The notes: generated from the letters alone by a model not told the origin. DNA of 11,606 bases from Porticoccaceae bacterium (GCA_030590275.1 JAUUYV010000016.1:1-11606), one strand, 5' to 3'. Numbered from the stretch's first letter, positions 1 through 7,722 are shown. Made by a program: numbers and translations.

Positions 1-191
1 CTTATTTGTCAGGGAGCAAGGCGGGTTTTGCAGATATTGCAATATTCCCGTTTATCCGACAATTTGCTAATGTCGATATGACCTGGTTTAACAGCTTGCC
101 GATGGACGCTTTGCAAGTTTGGTTAGTTAGTTTGGTGAGAAGTACGGAATTTAACTGGATTATGCAAAAACAAAGAACCTTATTGCTCTAA
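1..191 (+). CDS. Glutathione S-transferase family protein, C-terminal end (partial)
   Basis: Only the last 62 codons of this gene are in the window. The reading frame is already open at base 3 and ends with TAA at 189-191; the 5' part lies outside. The visible stretch, roughly FADIAIFPFIRQFANVD followed by W-F and a final amphipathic helix, resembles the end of the all-helical C-terminal domain of cytosolic glutathione S-transferases, where an (A/L)-D-(I/V)-A-I-F-P-F-(I/V)-R-Q-F pattern holds the conserved Asp that caps the core helix. The thioredoxin-like glutathione-binding half is not visible, so activity and substrate cannot be judged. A 46-nt gap separates it from the alpha/beta hydrolase on the same strand; co-transcription is possible but unproven. 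The family call is fairly safe and the subfamily is unknown. Confidence 0.75.
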   Translation, partial: YLSGSKAGFADIAIFPFIRQFANVDMTWFNSLPMDALQVWLVSLVRSTEFNWIMQKQRTLLL

Positions 192-237
192 AAGAAAGAA
201 TTTTAATTACCCTAAATGACAACTGTTTGACGACTTG

Positions 238-1230
238 ATGAAAAATCTGACAATTTCAGCAGAATCGCTAGCGACCTTGCATGAACAGCTGCCAGCCCTT
301 TGTTTTGATCCCGCTGCGGACACATCAACGGTCGAGTTGCCGGCTGCTCAAGATTATCTTCGTTTCTATCATTTACATCCCGAGGACTTTGCTCACCAAT
401 TACAGCATTATCTGGGCATGATTCCTGTCGCGGTAAGTAGTGGTGAGAAATATAACATCGCCTGTCACTACTGGTTGCATCCCGATGCCAAAGATACTGT
501 ATTTGTCGTGCACGGATATTTCGACCACGTGGGCTTATACGGCCACCTGATTCAGGATTTACTGGAGCGGGGTTCAAACGTGGTCGCCTTTGATTTACCG
601 GGCCATGGTATTTCAGATGGTGAGCGGGCCACCGTTGCCAGTTTCGATCACTACGTTGAAGTATTCGATACCATTTGTGAGTGTGCTAGTTCGTTTTTAC
701 CGAAACCCTGGCGGGCTATTGGCCAAAGCACTGGTGGCGCGATCGTATTGAAACACTTACTGGAAGAAGAACTGCAAAAGGATAAAGAGCCCTATACCTT
801 TAGGCAGATTGCCTTGTTAGCCCCGCTGGTGCATCCCCGCTACTGGGGTTTTAATCGTATGATTTACCTGGTGGCTCACCGGTTTTTAAAGAAAATAGGA
901 AGGAATTTCGTGTCAAATTCTGCGGATCAGGGTTTTGTGGAGTTTGTCCAGCACGCAGATCCCTTGCAGAGTCGGCATTTACCACTGGAGTGGGTGGGCG
1001 CGATGAAACGTTGGACGGAAGAGCTGGAAGCCTTGCCCAGCAGTGATTTCCCTGTGACCATTATTCAGGGCGATAAAGATACGACTCTCGATTGGGAAGA
1101 TAATCTGGCAATATTGCGAGATAAATTACCTAAGGCCCTCGTGCATATTTTACCCGGAGCCCAACATCAACTGGTTAATGAAATTGAAGTGTTGCGGAAC
1201 CAGGTGTTTGACCTGGTGACTCAAGATTAG
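238..1230 (+). CDS. Alpha/beta hydrolase (serine aminopeptidase S33 / monoacylglycerol-lipase-like)
   Basis: This is a 330-residue alpha/beta-hydrolase-fold protein, probably a cytoplasmic esterase or lipase, with no signal peptide or membrane segment visible. Counting from the ATG at 238, an HGYFDH oxyanion-loop motif lies near residues 92-97 and DLPGHGISDG near 119-128. The nucleophile elbow is GQSTGG with Ser164. The probable catalytic acid lies in QGDKD (Asp281) and the catalytic His in GAQHQ (His310), so the triad is complete. The elbow and the G-H-G-x-S-x-G region match the Hydrolase_4 (lysophospholipase/monoglyceride lipase) group; substrate cannot be read from sequence. A TTG codon sits directly before the ATG; I chose ATG, although neither has a clear Shine-Dalgarno. 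The FAH-family gene follows after 13 nt, which suggests a shared transcript. Confidence 0.85.
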   Translation: MKNLTISAESLATLHEQLPALCFDPAADTSTVELPAAQDYLRFYHLHPEDFAHQLQHYLGMIPVAVSSGEKYNIACHYWLHPDAKDTVFVVHGYFDHVGLYGHLIQDLLERGSNVVAFDLPGHGISDGERATVASFDHYVEVFDTICECASSFLPKPWRAIGQSTGGAIVLKHLLEEELQKDKEPYTFRQIALLAPLVHPRYWGFNRMIYLVAHRFLKKIGRNFVSNSADQGFVEFVQHADPLQSRHLPLEWVGAMKRWTEELEALPSSDFPVTIIQGDKDTTLDWEDNLAILRDKLPKALVHILPGAQHQLVNEIEVLRNQVFDLVTQD

Positions 1231-1243
1231 GGATGCATCATCG

Positions 1244-1927
1244 ATGACGATAAAATATCAACACCAGTTTGTCGACGGAAGTCCCTGCGCATTACTCGTG
1301 GGGAAGGCTGTTTGTGTGGGGCTTAACTACGCAGCCCACGCCGCTGAGATGCACAGCCAGCAAAGCTCAGAGCCTCTGCTGTTTATCAAGCCGCGAATGG
1401 CTCTGGTTTCGATGGATAGGGATATTAATATCCCGGTCGATCTTGGTGATTGTCATTATGAGACAGAAATGGCGATTTTGATTGGTCGATGTTTGAGTGA
1501 ATGTAGTGAGGCGGAAGCGCAGGAAGGTATCGTGGGCGTTGGCCTGGCCCTCGACCTAACGTTACGTAGTTTGCAGACCGAACTTAAAAATAAAGGCCAG
1601 CCCTGGGAGAAAGCCAAGGCCTGGGACGGAGCTTGCCCGCTATCGTCTTTTGTTAAACCCGATAAAATTGATGACCTGCAAGCTCAAACTATTCGCCTCT
1701 ATCAAAATGGGACGCTTCGCCAGGATGGTAATACAAAAAAAATGCTAAGGCCGGTATTGCCGCTGATAAGTCATATGAGTCGCTTCTTTACCCTTGAGCC
1801 CGGTGATGTGGTATTGACCGGAACGCCGGATGGCGTGGGGCCAATCGAGCCGGGCGATAATTTACGGGCGGAGTTGGGAGACGTCCTGACGGTCGATATC
1901 AGCGTGGCGCTTCGCCAGAGTTTGTAA
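1244..1927 (+). CDS. Fumarylacetoacetate hydrolase (FAH) family protein, YcgM/FAHD1-like
   Basis: This 227-residue protein consists of the FAH catalytic domain alone, the size of the short FAHD1/YcgM type. Visible signatures are VGLNYAAHA near residue 25, FIKP (47-50), the metal-binding HYETE with Glu73 and Glu75, Asp104 as probable third metal ligand in ALDLT, an active-site Lys region around KGQPWEKAKAWDGACP (117-132), and the C-terminal GTPDGVG loop (193-199). Characterised relatives act on acylpyruvates or oxaloacetate (hydrolase, decarboxylase or tautomerase) with Mg2+ or Mn2+; which activity applies here is not visible. The full-length two-domain tyrosine-degradation FAH is ruled out by length. 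It sits 13 nt behind the hydrolase gene with a weak AGGGA-type site ahead of the start. It ends only 25 nt before the convergent fba stop. Confidence 0.87.
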   Translation: MTIKYQHQFVDGSPCALLVGKAVCVGLNYAAHAAEMHSQQSSEPLLFIKPRMALVSMDRDINIPVDLGDCHYETEMAILIGRCLSECSEAEAQEGIVGVGLALDLTLRSLQTELKNKGQPWEKAKAWDGACPLSSFVKPDKIDDLQAQTIRLYQNGTLRQDGNTKKMLRPVLPLISHMSRFFTLEPGDVVLTGTPDGVGPIEPGDNLRAELGDVLTVDISVALRQSL

Positions 1928-1952
1928 GGACTACCCGAGAACGCGGTCGGAT

Positions 1953-3017
1953 CTAGTCTACTCGCTGATCCGGTTCGCCCGATGAGTAGCGTGTAAACAT
2001 TGTCTCCAGACCCATGGGCTTAATTTTGCTTGCCTTCCCAGTGCAGCCAAAGGCCTGGTAACGCGCTAAACAAATCTCCTTCATTGCCGTGGTCGCCGCT
2101 GCCAGATATTTGCGAGGATCAAACTCGCTCGGATTTTCGGCCAGGAAACGCCGCGTTGCACCCGTGGATGATAGTCGCAAATCGGTGTCGATATTCACCT
2201 TGCGTACACCGTGTTTGCTGCCTTCGACGATCTCTTCCACCGGAACGCCATAGGTTTCGGGAATTTCGCCACCGTACTGATTGATGGTTGCTAGCCATTC
2301 CTGGGGTACGGAAGACGAACCGTGCATAACCAGGTGGGTATCGGGAATGCGCGCATTGATCGCTTTAATACGGTCGATGTCGAGGATATCCCCGGTGGGT
2401 GGTCGGCTAAACTTATAGGCGCCGTGGGATGTACCTATGGCAATGGCCAGTGCGTCGACTCCGGTTTTAGCGACGAAATCTGCTGCTTCATCCGGGTCGG
2501 TCAATAATTGATCGTGGCTCAAAATACCGGCCGCGCCGACACCGTCCTCTTCCCCGGCTTCTCCGGTTTCCAGAGATCCCAAACAGCCCAGTTCGCCTTC
2601 CACCGAGACGCCACAGGAGTGAGCCATGTCGACCACTTTGCGGCTTACGTCGACGTTGTATTCATAACTGGAAGGGGTCTTGCCGTCTTCTTCCAGGGAA
2701 CCGTCCATCATCACCGAGGAAAACCCCAGCTGGATAGAGCGCTGACACACGGCAGGACTGGTGCCATGGTCCTGATGCATAACTACCGGAATATGGGGGA
2801 ACTCCTCGATAGCGGCGAGAATCAGATGGCGTAAGAACGGCGCTCCGGCATATTTACGTGCCCCGGCCGAAGCCTGCACAATCACTGGCGCATCACTTTC
2901 GTCGGCTGCTTCCATAATGGCGCGCCTCTGTTCCAGGTTATTCACGTTAAATGCTGGGATGCCGTAGCTATTTTCTGCCGCGTGATCTAGCAATTGCCGC
3001 ATGCTGATTAAAGCCAT
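1953..3017 (-). CDS. fba: Class II fructose-1,6-bisphosphate aldolase (Calvin-type subgroup)
   Basis: This zinc-dependent aldolase interconverts fructose-1,6-bisphosphate with dihydroxyacetone phosphate and glyceraldehyde-3-phosphate in the cytoplasm, in glycolysis and gluconeogenesis. The 354-residue length and the insert [15 protein letters not shown] (147-161) place it in the longer class IIB/CbbA-like subgroup common in pseudomonads. Motifs seen are HQDHG (81-85; catalytic Asp83 and zinc His84), EGELG (140-144), GTSHGAYK with zinc His198, MHGSSSVP with zinc His232, and the phosphate-binding NIDTD (275-279). The start is fixed by a strong AAGGAG at 3026-3031, 8 nt ahead of the ATG. It is the last gene of the tkt-epd-pgk-fba run, 54 nt after pgk, and faces the FAH-family gene. 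All expected active-site residues are present. Confidence 0.96.
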   Translation of the reverse strand: MALISMRQLLDHAAENSYGIPAFNVNNLEQRRAIMEAADESDAPVIVQASAGARKYAGAPFLRHLILAAIEEFPHIPVVMHQDHGTSPAVCQRSIQLGFSSVMMDGSLEEDGKTPSSYEYNVDVSRKVVDMAHSCGVSVEGELGCLGSLETGEAGEEDGVGAAGILSHDQLLTDPDEAADFVAKTGVDALAIAIGTSHGAYKFSRPPTGDILDIDRIKAINARIPDTHLVMHGSSSVPQEWLATINQYGGEIPETYGVPVEEIVEGSKHGVRKVNIDTDLRLSSTGATRRFLAENPSEFDPRKYLAAATTAMKEICLARYQAFGCTGKASKIKPMGLETMFTRYSSGEPDQRVD

Positions 3018-3025
3018 GATCTGTT

Positions 3026-3031
3026 CTCCTT
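3026..3031 (-). promoter_or_regulatory. Shine-Dalgarno of fba
   Basis: Read on the minus strand this is AAGGAG, 8 nt upstream of the ATG at 3017-3015. It is the clearest ribosome binding site in the minus-strand operon; pgk and epd lack one this good. It suggests independent, strong translation initiation of fba. Confidence 0.8.
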
Positions 3032-3047
3032 ACGATTGTACTCAAAG

Positions 3048-3062
3048 GCTCCAGTCAGGAGC
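3048..3062 (-). other. Short hairpin in the pgk-fba gap
   Basis: A perfect 5-bp inverted repeat, GCTCC - TGACT - GGAGC on the minus strand, lies in the 54-nt gap between the pgk stop and the fba ribosome site. Only three T residues follow shortly after, so it is not a convincing terminator. It may be an mRNA processing or stabilising hairpin that separates pgk and fba expression. A TACAAT at 3040-3035 resembles a -10 box, but I see no matching -35. Confidence 0.35.
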
Positions 3063-3071
3063 GCTGTGCTG

Positions 3072-4241
3072 CTAATGGCCTTCGCCACGTGTTTCCAGTA
3101 TCGCGACTGCCGGTAATACTTTGCCCTCGACAAATTCGAGAAAAGCACCACCGCCGGTTGAGATATAGCTGATTTTATCGGTGATGCCATATTTATCGAC
3201 TGCCGCCAGGGTGTCGCCACCGCCGGCGATAGAAAACGCCGAACTGTCCGCTATGGCCTCTGCAATGATCCGGGTACCCTCACCAAACTGGTCGAATTCA
3301 AATACACCCACAGGGCCATTCCAGATGATAGTACCCGCTTTTTGCAGAATTGTGGCAAGTTTACCCGCTGCATCTGGGCCAATATCGAGAATCATATCGT
3401 CATCGCTTACTGCCTCGGCGGTTTTGGTTTCCGCGGGAGCTTGTTCGGAGAAACTTTTGGCTGTAACCACATCGCCGGGCAGAGGGATTTCGCATTTAGC
3501 CATTAGGCTTTTAGCCGCAGGGATTAAACCTGCTTCGCACAGTGACTTGCCCACGGGAAACCCTGCTGCCGCTAAAAAAGTATTCGCTATGCCGCCACCG
3601 ACGATCAGTTGATCGACTTTTTCCGACAGTGCATCTAATACTTTCAGCTTTGTGGATACTTTAGAACCGGCAACAATTGCCACCAGAGGTCGAGCAGGTT
3701 TAGCCAGAGCTTTGTCCAGAGCTTCTAGTTCGCCGGCCAGTAGCGGTCCGGCACACGCTATGGGCGCATATTTTGCTACACCATGGGTGGAGGCCTGGGC
3801 TCGGTGAGCCGTGCCAAAGGCATCCATCACAAAAATATCGCAAAGCTCTGCGTAGGCGCGAGCGAGATCATCATCATCTTTTTTCTCGCCTTTGTTAAAG
3901 CGTACATTTTCGAGCAGCACCAGTTCGCCTGGTACAACATCCACACCGGATTCAAGCCACTTATCGATGACGGAAATCCGGCGACCCAACAAGGTACCTA
4001 AATGTTTGGCGACTGGCACCATGGAAAAAGCCGGGTCGTAGTGGCCTTCTTCTGGGCGGCCCAGGTGAGACATCACGATTACTGCGGCTCCGGCTTCCAG
4101 TGCTAATTGCAGGGTGGGCAGGACTGCGCGAATGCGCGCATCGGAAGTTACTCTTCCGTCTTTGATGGGTACGTTAAGATCTTCGCGAATAAGTACACGC
4201 TTGTCGCTTAGATCGAGCCTGGTCATTAGTTTTACGGGCAT
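3072..4241 (-). CDS. pgk: Phosphoglycerate kinase
   Basis: This enzyme interconverts 1,3-bisphosphoglycerate + ADP with 3-phosphoglycerate + ATP in the cytoplasm. The 389-residue length is normal for bacterial Pgk. Substrate-side motifs in the N-terminal domain are REDLNVP (19-25), Arg36, SHLGRP (58-63), Arg114 in ENVRFNKGE and Arg147 in AFGTAHR. Nucleotide-side motifs in the C-terminal domain are AGSKVSTK (191-198), VGGGIANTF (214-222), NGPVGVFE (308-315), AGGGDT (339-344) and STGGGAFLE (361-369). I kept the first ATG because the N-terminus then matches the length of E. coli Pgk; a second ATG six codons in is the alternative, and neither has a good Shine-Dalgarno. It is third in the operon, 87 nt after epd. 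The gap is AT-rich and has a TATATA-like box, so an internal promoter is possible. Confidence 0.97.
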   Translation of the reverse strand: MPVKLMTRLDLSDKRVLIREDLNVPIKDGRVTSDARIRAVLPTLQLALEAGAAVIVMSHLGRPEEGHYDPAFSMVPVAKHLGTLLGRRISVIDKWLESGVDVVPGELVLLENVRFNKGEKKDDDDLARAYAELCDIFVMDAFGTAHRAQASTHGVAKYAPIACAGPLLAGELEALDKALAKPARPLVAIVAGSKVSTKLKVLDALSEKVDQLIVGGGIANTFLAAAGFPVGKSLCEAGLIPAAKSLMAKCEIPLPGDVVTAKSFSEQAPAETKTAEAVSDDDMILDIGPDAAGKLATILQKAGTIIWNGPVGVFEFDQFGEGTRIIAEAIADSSAFSIAGGGDTLAAVDKYGITDKISYISTGGGAFLEFVEGKVLPAVAILETRGEGH

Positions 4242-4328
4242 GGTGTTGTCGCTACTTGATGTGTTCCAATTTTGCAGGTGCGTATATAACAGTTTTAGGT
4301 TTTTCTATATTCCTATTTTAACTGAGTC
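4242..4328 (-). other. AT-rich epd-pgk intergenic leader
   Basis: This is the longest gap inside the minus-strand operon (87 nt) and is clearly richer in A+T than the flanking genes. On the minus strand it contains GTTATATAC, which resembles a -10 region, about 45 nt before the pgk ATG. I find no convincing -35 element, no inverted repeat of note and no Shine-Dalgarno at pgk. An internal pgk-fba promoter is possible but not shown. Confidence 0.25.
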
Positions 4329-5378
4329 TTAGACAGAAGAGTCCTGGCTATGGTTGAGGTTCAAAATCATCGGCCGCCAGTGCCGAAGAATATCCACCAT
4401 CCGGTTGGCGTAACCCCATTCATTATCAAACCATATTAGGACCTTAACTAAACGCTTTCCGGCAACCCGGGTCTGGCTAGCATCGACAATGCCAGAGTGA
4501 GGGTCGTGGTTAAAGTCACAGGAAGCCAGGGGTTCTTCTGTATAGGCCAATACGCCACTTAACTGGTCGATAGCGGCGCGGTGCAGAAATCGATTCACTT
4601 CCTCTTCGCTGGTGTCCTGTTTCACCTGTATCGACAGATCAATCGCAGAGACATTTTGTGTGGGTACGCGCATGGCCTGGGCCTGAAAACGCCCGGCCAA
4701 TTCTGGTAACACTCGATCAATGCCCTTGGCGAGCTCGGTGTCGACGGGAATAATGGATTGAATGGCTCCGCGGGTCTTGCGTAAATCGGTGTGGTGGTAG
4801 GAGTCCAGTACCGGCTGATCGTTCATGGCCGAGTGAATGGTGGTGATAACCCCGGCTTCCACACCCAGAGCATCGTGGAGTGTCTTAATCACCGGGACAA
4901 CACAGTTAGTGGTACACGAGGCTGCGGAGGCGATGGTGTGTTCCGCGTTCAGTTGATGGTGGTTAATGCCATAAACCACCGTCGCGTCGATATCCGGCGA
5001 GGCGGGTTGAGAAAATAACACTCGTTTTGCGCCAGCATCTAAATGTTGTTCTGCCGTTTGTCGGTCGGAAAATGCGCCGGAACACTCCAGCACTACGTCG
5101 ATGTTATGTCGTGCCCAGGGTAAGTCGACGGTGGTTTCGATATGACTCACTGCTATCGGCCAGTCTCCGATGTGGAGTTCACCGTTATCAGCTTTTACCT
5201 GAGCGGGAAAGCGCCCCTGGGTGGAGTCGTAACGGGTAAGGTAAACAATGGTATCGAGATCGGCGGGTTCATTGACCGCGACCACGCGGAGTTCATCCAG
5301 TAGTTTGCGTTCCACCAGAGCTCGCAAAACGCTGCGACCGATGCGGCCGTAACCGTTGATGGCGAGGCGCAGTGTCAT
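4329..5378 (-). CDS. epd: D-erythrose-4-phosphate dehydrogenase (GAPDH superfamily)
   Basis: This enzyme oxidises erythrose-4-phosphate to 4-phosphoerythronate with NAD+, the first committed step to pyridoxal phosphate in gammaproteobacteria. It is a 349-residue GAPDH-fold protein with INGYGRIGR (7-15) in the Rossmann half, catalytic Cys155 in SCTTNC and His182 in TIHSAM. I call it Epd rather than GapA for three reasons: IHSAMNDQPVLDSYH replaces the H-A-T-T-A-T-Q-K segment of glycolytic GAPDH; VNE (35-37) stands where NAD-GAPDH has N-D; and DFNHDPHSGIVD (288-299) is Epd-like. The neighbours (tkt, pgk, fba) match the classic epd-pgk-fba order, and transketolase supplies erythrose-4-phosphate. 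Residual GAPDH activity cannot be excluded. There is no Shine-Dalgarno ahead of the ATG; the start lies at the end of a chain of overlapping mini-ORFs and a 14-bp tandem repeat. The last dozen residues are unconserved in type. Confidence 0.9.
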   Translation of the reverse strand: MTLRLAINGYGRIGRSVLRALVERKLLDELRVVAVNEPADLDTIVYLTRYDSTQGRFPAQVKADNGELHIGDWPIAVSHIETTVDLPWARHNIDVVLECSGAFSDRQTAEQHLDAGAKRVLFSQPASPDIDATVVYGINHHQLNAEHTIASAASCTTNCVVPVIKTLHDALGVEAGVITTIHSAMNDQPVLDSYHHTDLRKTRGAIQSIIPVDTELAKGIDRVLPELAGRFQAQAMRVPTQNVSAIDLSIQVKQDTSEEEVNRFLHRAAIDQLSGVLAYTEEPLASCDFNHDPHSGIVDASQTRVAGKRLVKVLIWFDNEWGYANRMVDILRHWRPMILNLNHSQDSSV

Positions 5379-5406
5379 CGGAGAAGTGTCATCGGAGAAT
5401 AGTCAT
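5371..5406 (-). repeat. 14-bp tandem repeat spanning the epd start codon
   Basis: Bases 5371-5399 are perfectly periodic with a 14-nt period (just over two copies). On the minus strand the unit is ATGACACTTCTCCG at 5392-5379. A further upstream copy, ATGACTATTCTCCG at 5406-5393, matches in 12 of 14 positions, and the first 14 bases of epd itself (5378-5365) match in 11 of 14. Each unit starts with ATG-AC, so the repeat has multiplied the start codon. The period is not a multiple of three, so the copies are in different frames. Confidence 0.85.
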
Positions 5407-5429
5407 TTGTGTCGTGTCTGCACGGTCAT
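5375..5429 (-). other. Chain of three mini-ORFs linking the tkt stop to the epd start
   Basis: Three short open frames fill the 50-nt gap. The first (5429-5403, peptide MTVQTRHK) begins with an ATG overlapping the tkt stop as TGATG. Its TGA overlaps the ATG of the second (5406-5389, MTILR) as ATGA. That one's TGA overlaps the ATG of the third (5392-5375, MTLLR) as ATGA, and the third's TGA overlaps the epd ATG as ATGA. No Shine-Dalgarno-like purine run is visible in the gap. The arithmetic is certain. That ribosomes use the chain for coupled reinitiation is inference; the peptides themselves are unlikely to have a function. Confidence 0.5.
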
Positions 5430-7426
5430 CAGCCGAACAGTGATTCCGCCGTTGCGACGGCTTTATCGACGGTAAAGCCGAAGTACTCCATCAATTGGCC
5501 ACCGGGTGCAGAGGCCCCAAAGGTGTCCATGCCAATCACGGCACCGTCGAGACCCGTATACTTGTACCAGTAGTCTTTATGGGCGGCTTCTATCGCGATG
5601 CGTTTACGAACACCGGTTGGTAACACTGCTTCCCGGTAAGACTCATCCTGGTTATTGAAAGCCTCGCAACAAGGCATAGACACTACGCGGGCTTTGTGGC
5701 CTTTAGTGCTGAGTATGTCGGCCGCTGCCACGGCTAATTGCACTTCTGAGCCGGTGGCAATGAAAATAATATCGGGAGTGCCATCGCAATCGACCAGGGT
5801 GTAGCCACCTTTCGCTACTGCGGCGAGCTGCTCTGATGAACGCGGCTGGTGAGGTAAACCCTGACGGGTAAAAATCAGTGAAGTAGGGCCGTCGTTACGT
5901 TCGATGGCCGATTTCCAGGCTACGGCGGATTCCACCGCATCGCAGGGCCTCCAGGTATTAAGGTTTGGGGTGCTGCGCAAGCTGGTTAATTGTTCGACGG
6001 GCTGGTGAGTCGGGCCGTCTTCGCCAAGGCCGATGGAATCGTGGGTGAATACAAAAATGCTTTTTAGTCGCATCAATGAGGCCATGCGCACCGCGTTGCG
6101 GCAGTATTCCATAAATACTAAAAAGGTCGCGCCGTAGTTAATAAAACCGCCGTGCAGGGCGATGCCGTTCATGATGCCCGCCATGCCGAATTCGCGTACA
6201 CCGTAATATAAATAGTTGCCGCTAGCGTCATCGGCGGAGATATCCTCGCAACCTTTCCAAATCGTGTTGTTGGAGCCGGCCAGGTCGGCGGAACCGCCTA
6301 GTAATTCTGGTAGTAGGGGCCCATAGGCATCCAGACAATTTTGCGAGGCTTTACGAGTGGCCGGGGATTCGCCTTTTTGTTGGCACTCTTCGACGTAAGC
6401 CTGTGCACTCTCAGTAAAAGCGGCGGGGAGCGTGCCTTTGAGTCGGCGTTCTAATTCCTCGGATAAGTCTGGGTGGGCGCTGCGGTAGCTTTCAAGCTGC
6501 ACCTGCCAGGCGTTTTCTGCCGTTGCGCCTTTGTCGGCCGCATTCCATCCCGCATAAACGTCGTCTGGGATTTCAAAAGGCCCGTAATTCCAGCCCAGCT
6601 TTTCTCGGGTAAGGGTAATCTCCTCCACACCGAGTGGTGCTCCATGACAGCTTTCCTTACCTTCTTTGCTGGGAGAGCCAAAACCAATGATGGTTTTGCA
6701 GCAAATCAATGTGGGTTTATCCGTTTCCCCTCGAGCTTGTTCAATGGCGGCTTTAATCGATTCGGCGTCGTGGCCATCGACGTCGGGGATTACTTTCCAG
6801 CCGTAGGCTTCGAAGCGAGCGGGGGTGTCATCAGTAAACCAGCCTTCCACCTGGCCGTCGATGGAAATACCGTTGTCGTCGTAAAAGGCGATTAATTTGC
6901 CGAGTTTGTGAGTGCCAGCGAGGGAACTCACTTCGTGAGAGATACCTTCCATCAGACAGCCATCGCCGAGAAAGACATAGGTGTGGTGGTCGATCACCTC
7001 GTGACCGGGGCGGTTGTATTGTGCGCCGAGAATTTTTTCTGCCAGAGCCATGCCTACCGCATTACTTAAACCCTGGCCCAGAGGCCCGGTGGTGGTTTCA
7101 ATGCCAGGGGTTTCTCGGTATTCCGGGTGTCCCGCGGTTTTGGAATGCAACTGTCGGAAGTTTTTAATCTCCGACATCGGTAGCTCGTAGCCGCTGAGAT
7201 GGAGCAGGGAATACAGCAGCATCGATCCATGCCCATTGGAGAGTACAAAGCGATCCCGGTTGGCCCAGTCCGGGTTGTTCGGGTTGTGGTTCAAATAATC
7301 GTTCCACAGCACTTCTGCAATGTCGGCCATGCCCATGGGAGCACCGGGATGGCCGCTGTTGGCTTGTTGTACAGCATCCATACTAAGGGCACGGATGGCA
7401 TTGGCTAGCTTACGACGGTCGGACAT
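5429..7426 (-). CDS. tkt: Transketolase
   Basis: This thiamine-diphosphate enzyme moves two-carbon ketol units in the non-oxidative pentose phosphate pathway, making or using erythrose-4-phosphate, xylulose-5-phosphate and sedoheptulose-7-phosphate. The 665-residue length is standard. Conserved features are His26 in [10 protein letters not shown], His66 in SNGHGSM, His100 in TAGHPE, GPLGQG (114-119), and the ThDP/metal motif that opens with GDG (154-156) and closes with Asn185. The pyrimidine domain has the acidic [11 protein letters not shown] motif and the segment [19 protein letters not shown]. The start is supported by the conserved N-terminus ([19 protein letters not shown]) and a GGAG 10 nt upstream. 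It is the first gene of the minus-strand operon; its product supplies the substrate of the next gene, epd. It is divergent from the SahR-type regulator across a 322-nt control region. Confidence 0.97.
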   Translation of the reverse strand: MSDRRKLANAIRALSMDAVQQANSGHPGAPMGMADIAEVLWNDYLNHNPNNPDWANRDRFVLSNGHGSMLLYSLLHLSGYELPMSEIKNFRQLHSKTAGHPEYRETPGIETTTGPLGQGLSNAVGMALAEKILGAQYNRPGHEVIDHHTYVFLGDGCLMEGISHEVSSLAGTHKLGKLIAFYDDNGISIDGQVEGWFTDDTPARFEAYGWKVIPDVDGHDAESIKAAIEQARGETDKPTLICCKTIIGFGSPSKEGKESCHGAPLGVEEITLTREKLGWNYGPFEIPDDVYAGWNAADKGATAENAWQVQLESYRSAHPDLSEELERRLKGTLPAAFTESAQAYVEECQQKGESPATRKASQNCLDAYGPLLPELLGGSADLAGSNNTIWKGCEDISADDASGNYLYYGVREFGMAGIMNGIALHGGFINYGATFLVFMEYCRNAVRMASLMRLKSIFVFTHDSIGLGEDGPTHQPVEQLTSLRSTPNLNTWRPCDAVESAVAWKSAIERNDGPTSLIFTRQGLPHQPRSSEQLAAVAKGGYTLVDCDGTPDIIFIATGSEVQLAVAAADILSTKGHKARVVSMPCCEAFNNQDESYREAVLPTGVRKRIAIEAAHKDYWYKYTGLDGAVIGMDTFGASAPGGQLMEYFGFTVDKAVATAESLFG

Positions 7427-7502
7427 TGAAAGTCTGCTCCGGATTGGTAGTCATATTATGTAGGTATACAAATCTGTAGCTATCACATTTGCCGATAGTA
7501 AG

Positions 7503-7529
7503 GCCGTAACTCGCATTGTGACTTACGGC
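7503..7529. repeat. 7-bp inverted repeat, 13-nt loop
   Basis: GCCGTAA at 7503-7509 is the exact reverse complement of TTACGGC at 7523-7529. It lies about 80 nt from the tkt start and 220 nt from the regulator start. It could be a protein-binding dyad (half-site centres 20 bp apart, two helical turns) or an RNA hairpin. No T-run follows on either strand, so it is not an intrinsic terminator. Confidence 0.4.
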
Positions 7530-7627
7530 GAGCACTTGCGATGACCGGGTTTCGGCACGCCCAAAGAGAATAAGGCTTGAACGGCGCCACTATTGCTTGA
7601 ATACCGTATGAATTGAAGCCCGCTATT

Positions 7628-7661
7628 GTCCCGTACTCCGGACCGCCAGTAAAGGCGGGAC
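7628..7661. other. Cluster of mutually exclusive GC-rich stems
   Basis: Three perfect stems overlap here. GTCCCG (7628-7633) pairs with CGGGAC (7656-7661). Alternatively GTCC (7628-7631) pairs with GGAC (7639-7642), leaving CCGCC (7643-7647) free to pair with GGCGG (7654-7658) across a 6-nt loop. The long stem and the two short ones cannot form together. This resembles a switchable leader, but no transcription start upstream is evident and it matches no SAM or SAH riboswitch I can recognise. Confidence 0.3.
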
Positions 7662-7694
7662 GCTGACATTAGAATTTAGCGCGAAGCAGTTAGC

Positions 7695-7722
7695 ATCTAT
7701 ATCAATAAATTTTGATTAAGAT
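7695..7722. promoter_or_regulatory. 28-bp dyad, candidate operator for the SahR-type regulator
   Basis: The arms are ATCT-N2-ATCAA and TTGAT-N2-AGAT around a 6-nt centre, symmetrical about 7708/7709, with 10 of 14 position pairs complementary. It ends 26 nt before the GTG/ATG start of the ArsR-type gene and overlaps a plausible promoter (TAAAAT at 7722-7727). ArsR-family dimers bind AT-rich dyads of this size, so autoregulation of the regulator-metK-ahcY operon is a reasonable inference. I cannot confirm it against the published SahR motif. Confidence 0.5.

Noticed and set aside
212..577. 121-residue minus-strand open frame inside the alpha/beta hydrolase gene
   Set aside because: It is antisense to a clearly functional gene, low in recognisable motifs and has no neighbours on its strand; it is a shadow frame.
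1958..1989. CTACTC ... GAGTAG inverted repeat near the convergent ends of the FAH-family gene and fba
   Set aside because: It lies inside the fba coding end, has a 20-nt interior with poor pairing and no T-run on either strand, so I do not call it a terminator.
3008..3220. 70-residue minus-strand open frame bridging pgk and fba
   Set aside because: It lies mostly inside pgk in another frame, has no recognisable domain and would overlap two certain genes.
4329..5378. Reading this gene as glycolytic GAPDH (gapA)
   Set aside because: The IHSAM segment, N-E instead of N-D at the end of the second beta strand, the DFNHDPHSGIVD motif and the epd-pgk-fba order all favour erythrose-4-phosphate dehydrogenase.
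7459..7470. TGTA-GGTA-TACA palindrome ahead of tkt as a HexR site
   Set aside because: HexR sites, as I recall, space TGTA and TACA by seven bases; here the spacing is four and the centre does not match. It may still bind something, but I cannot say what.
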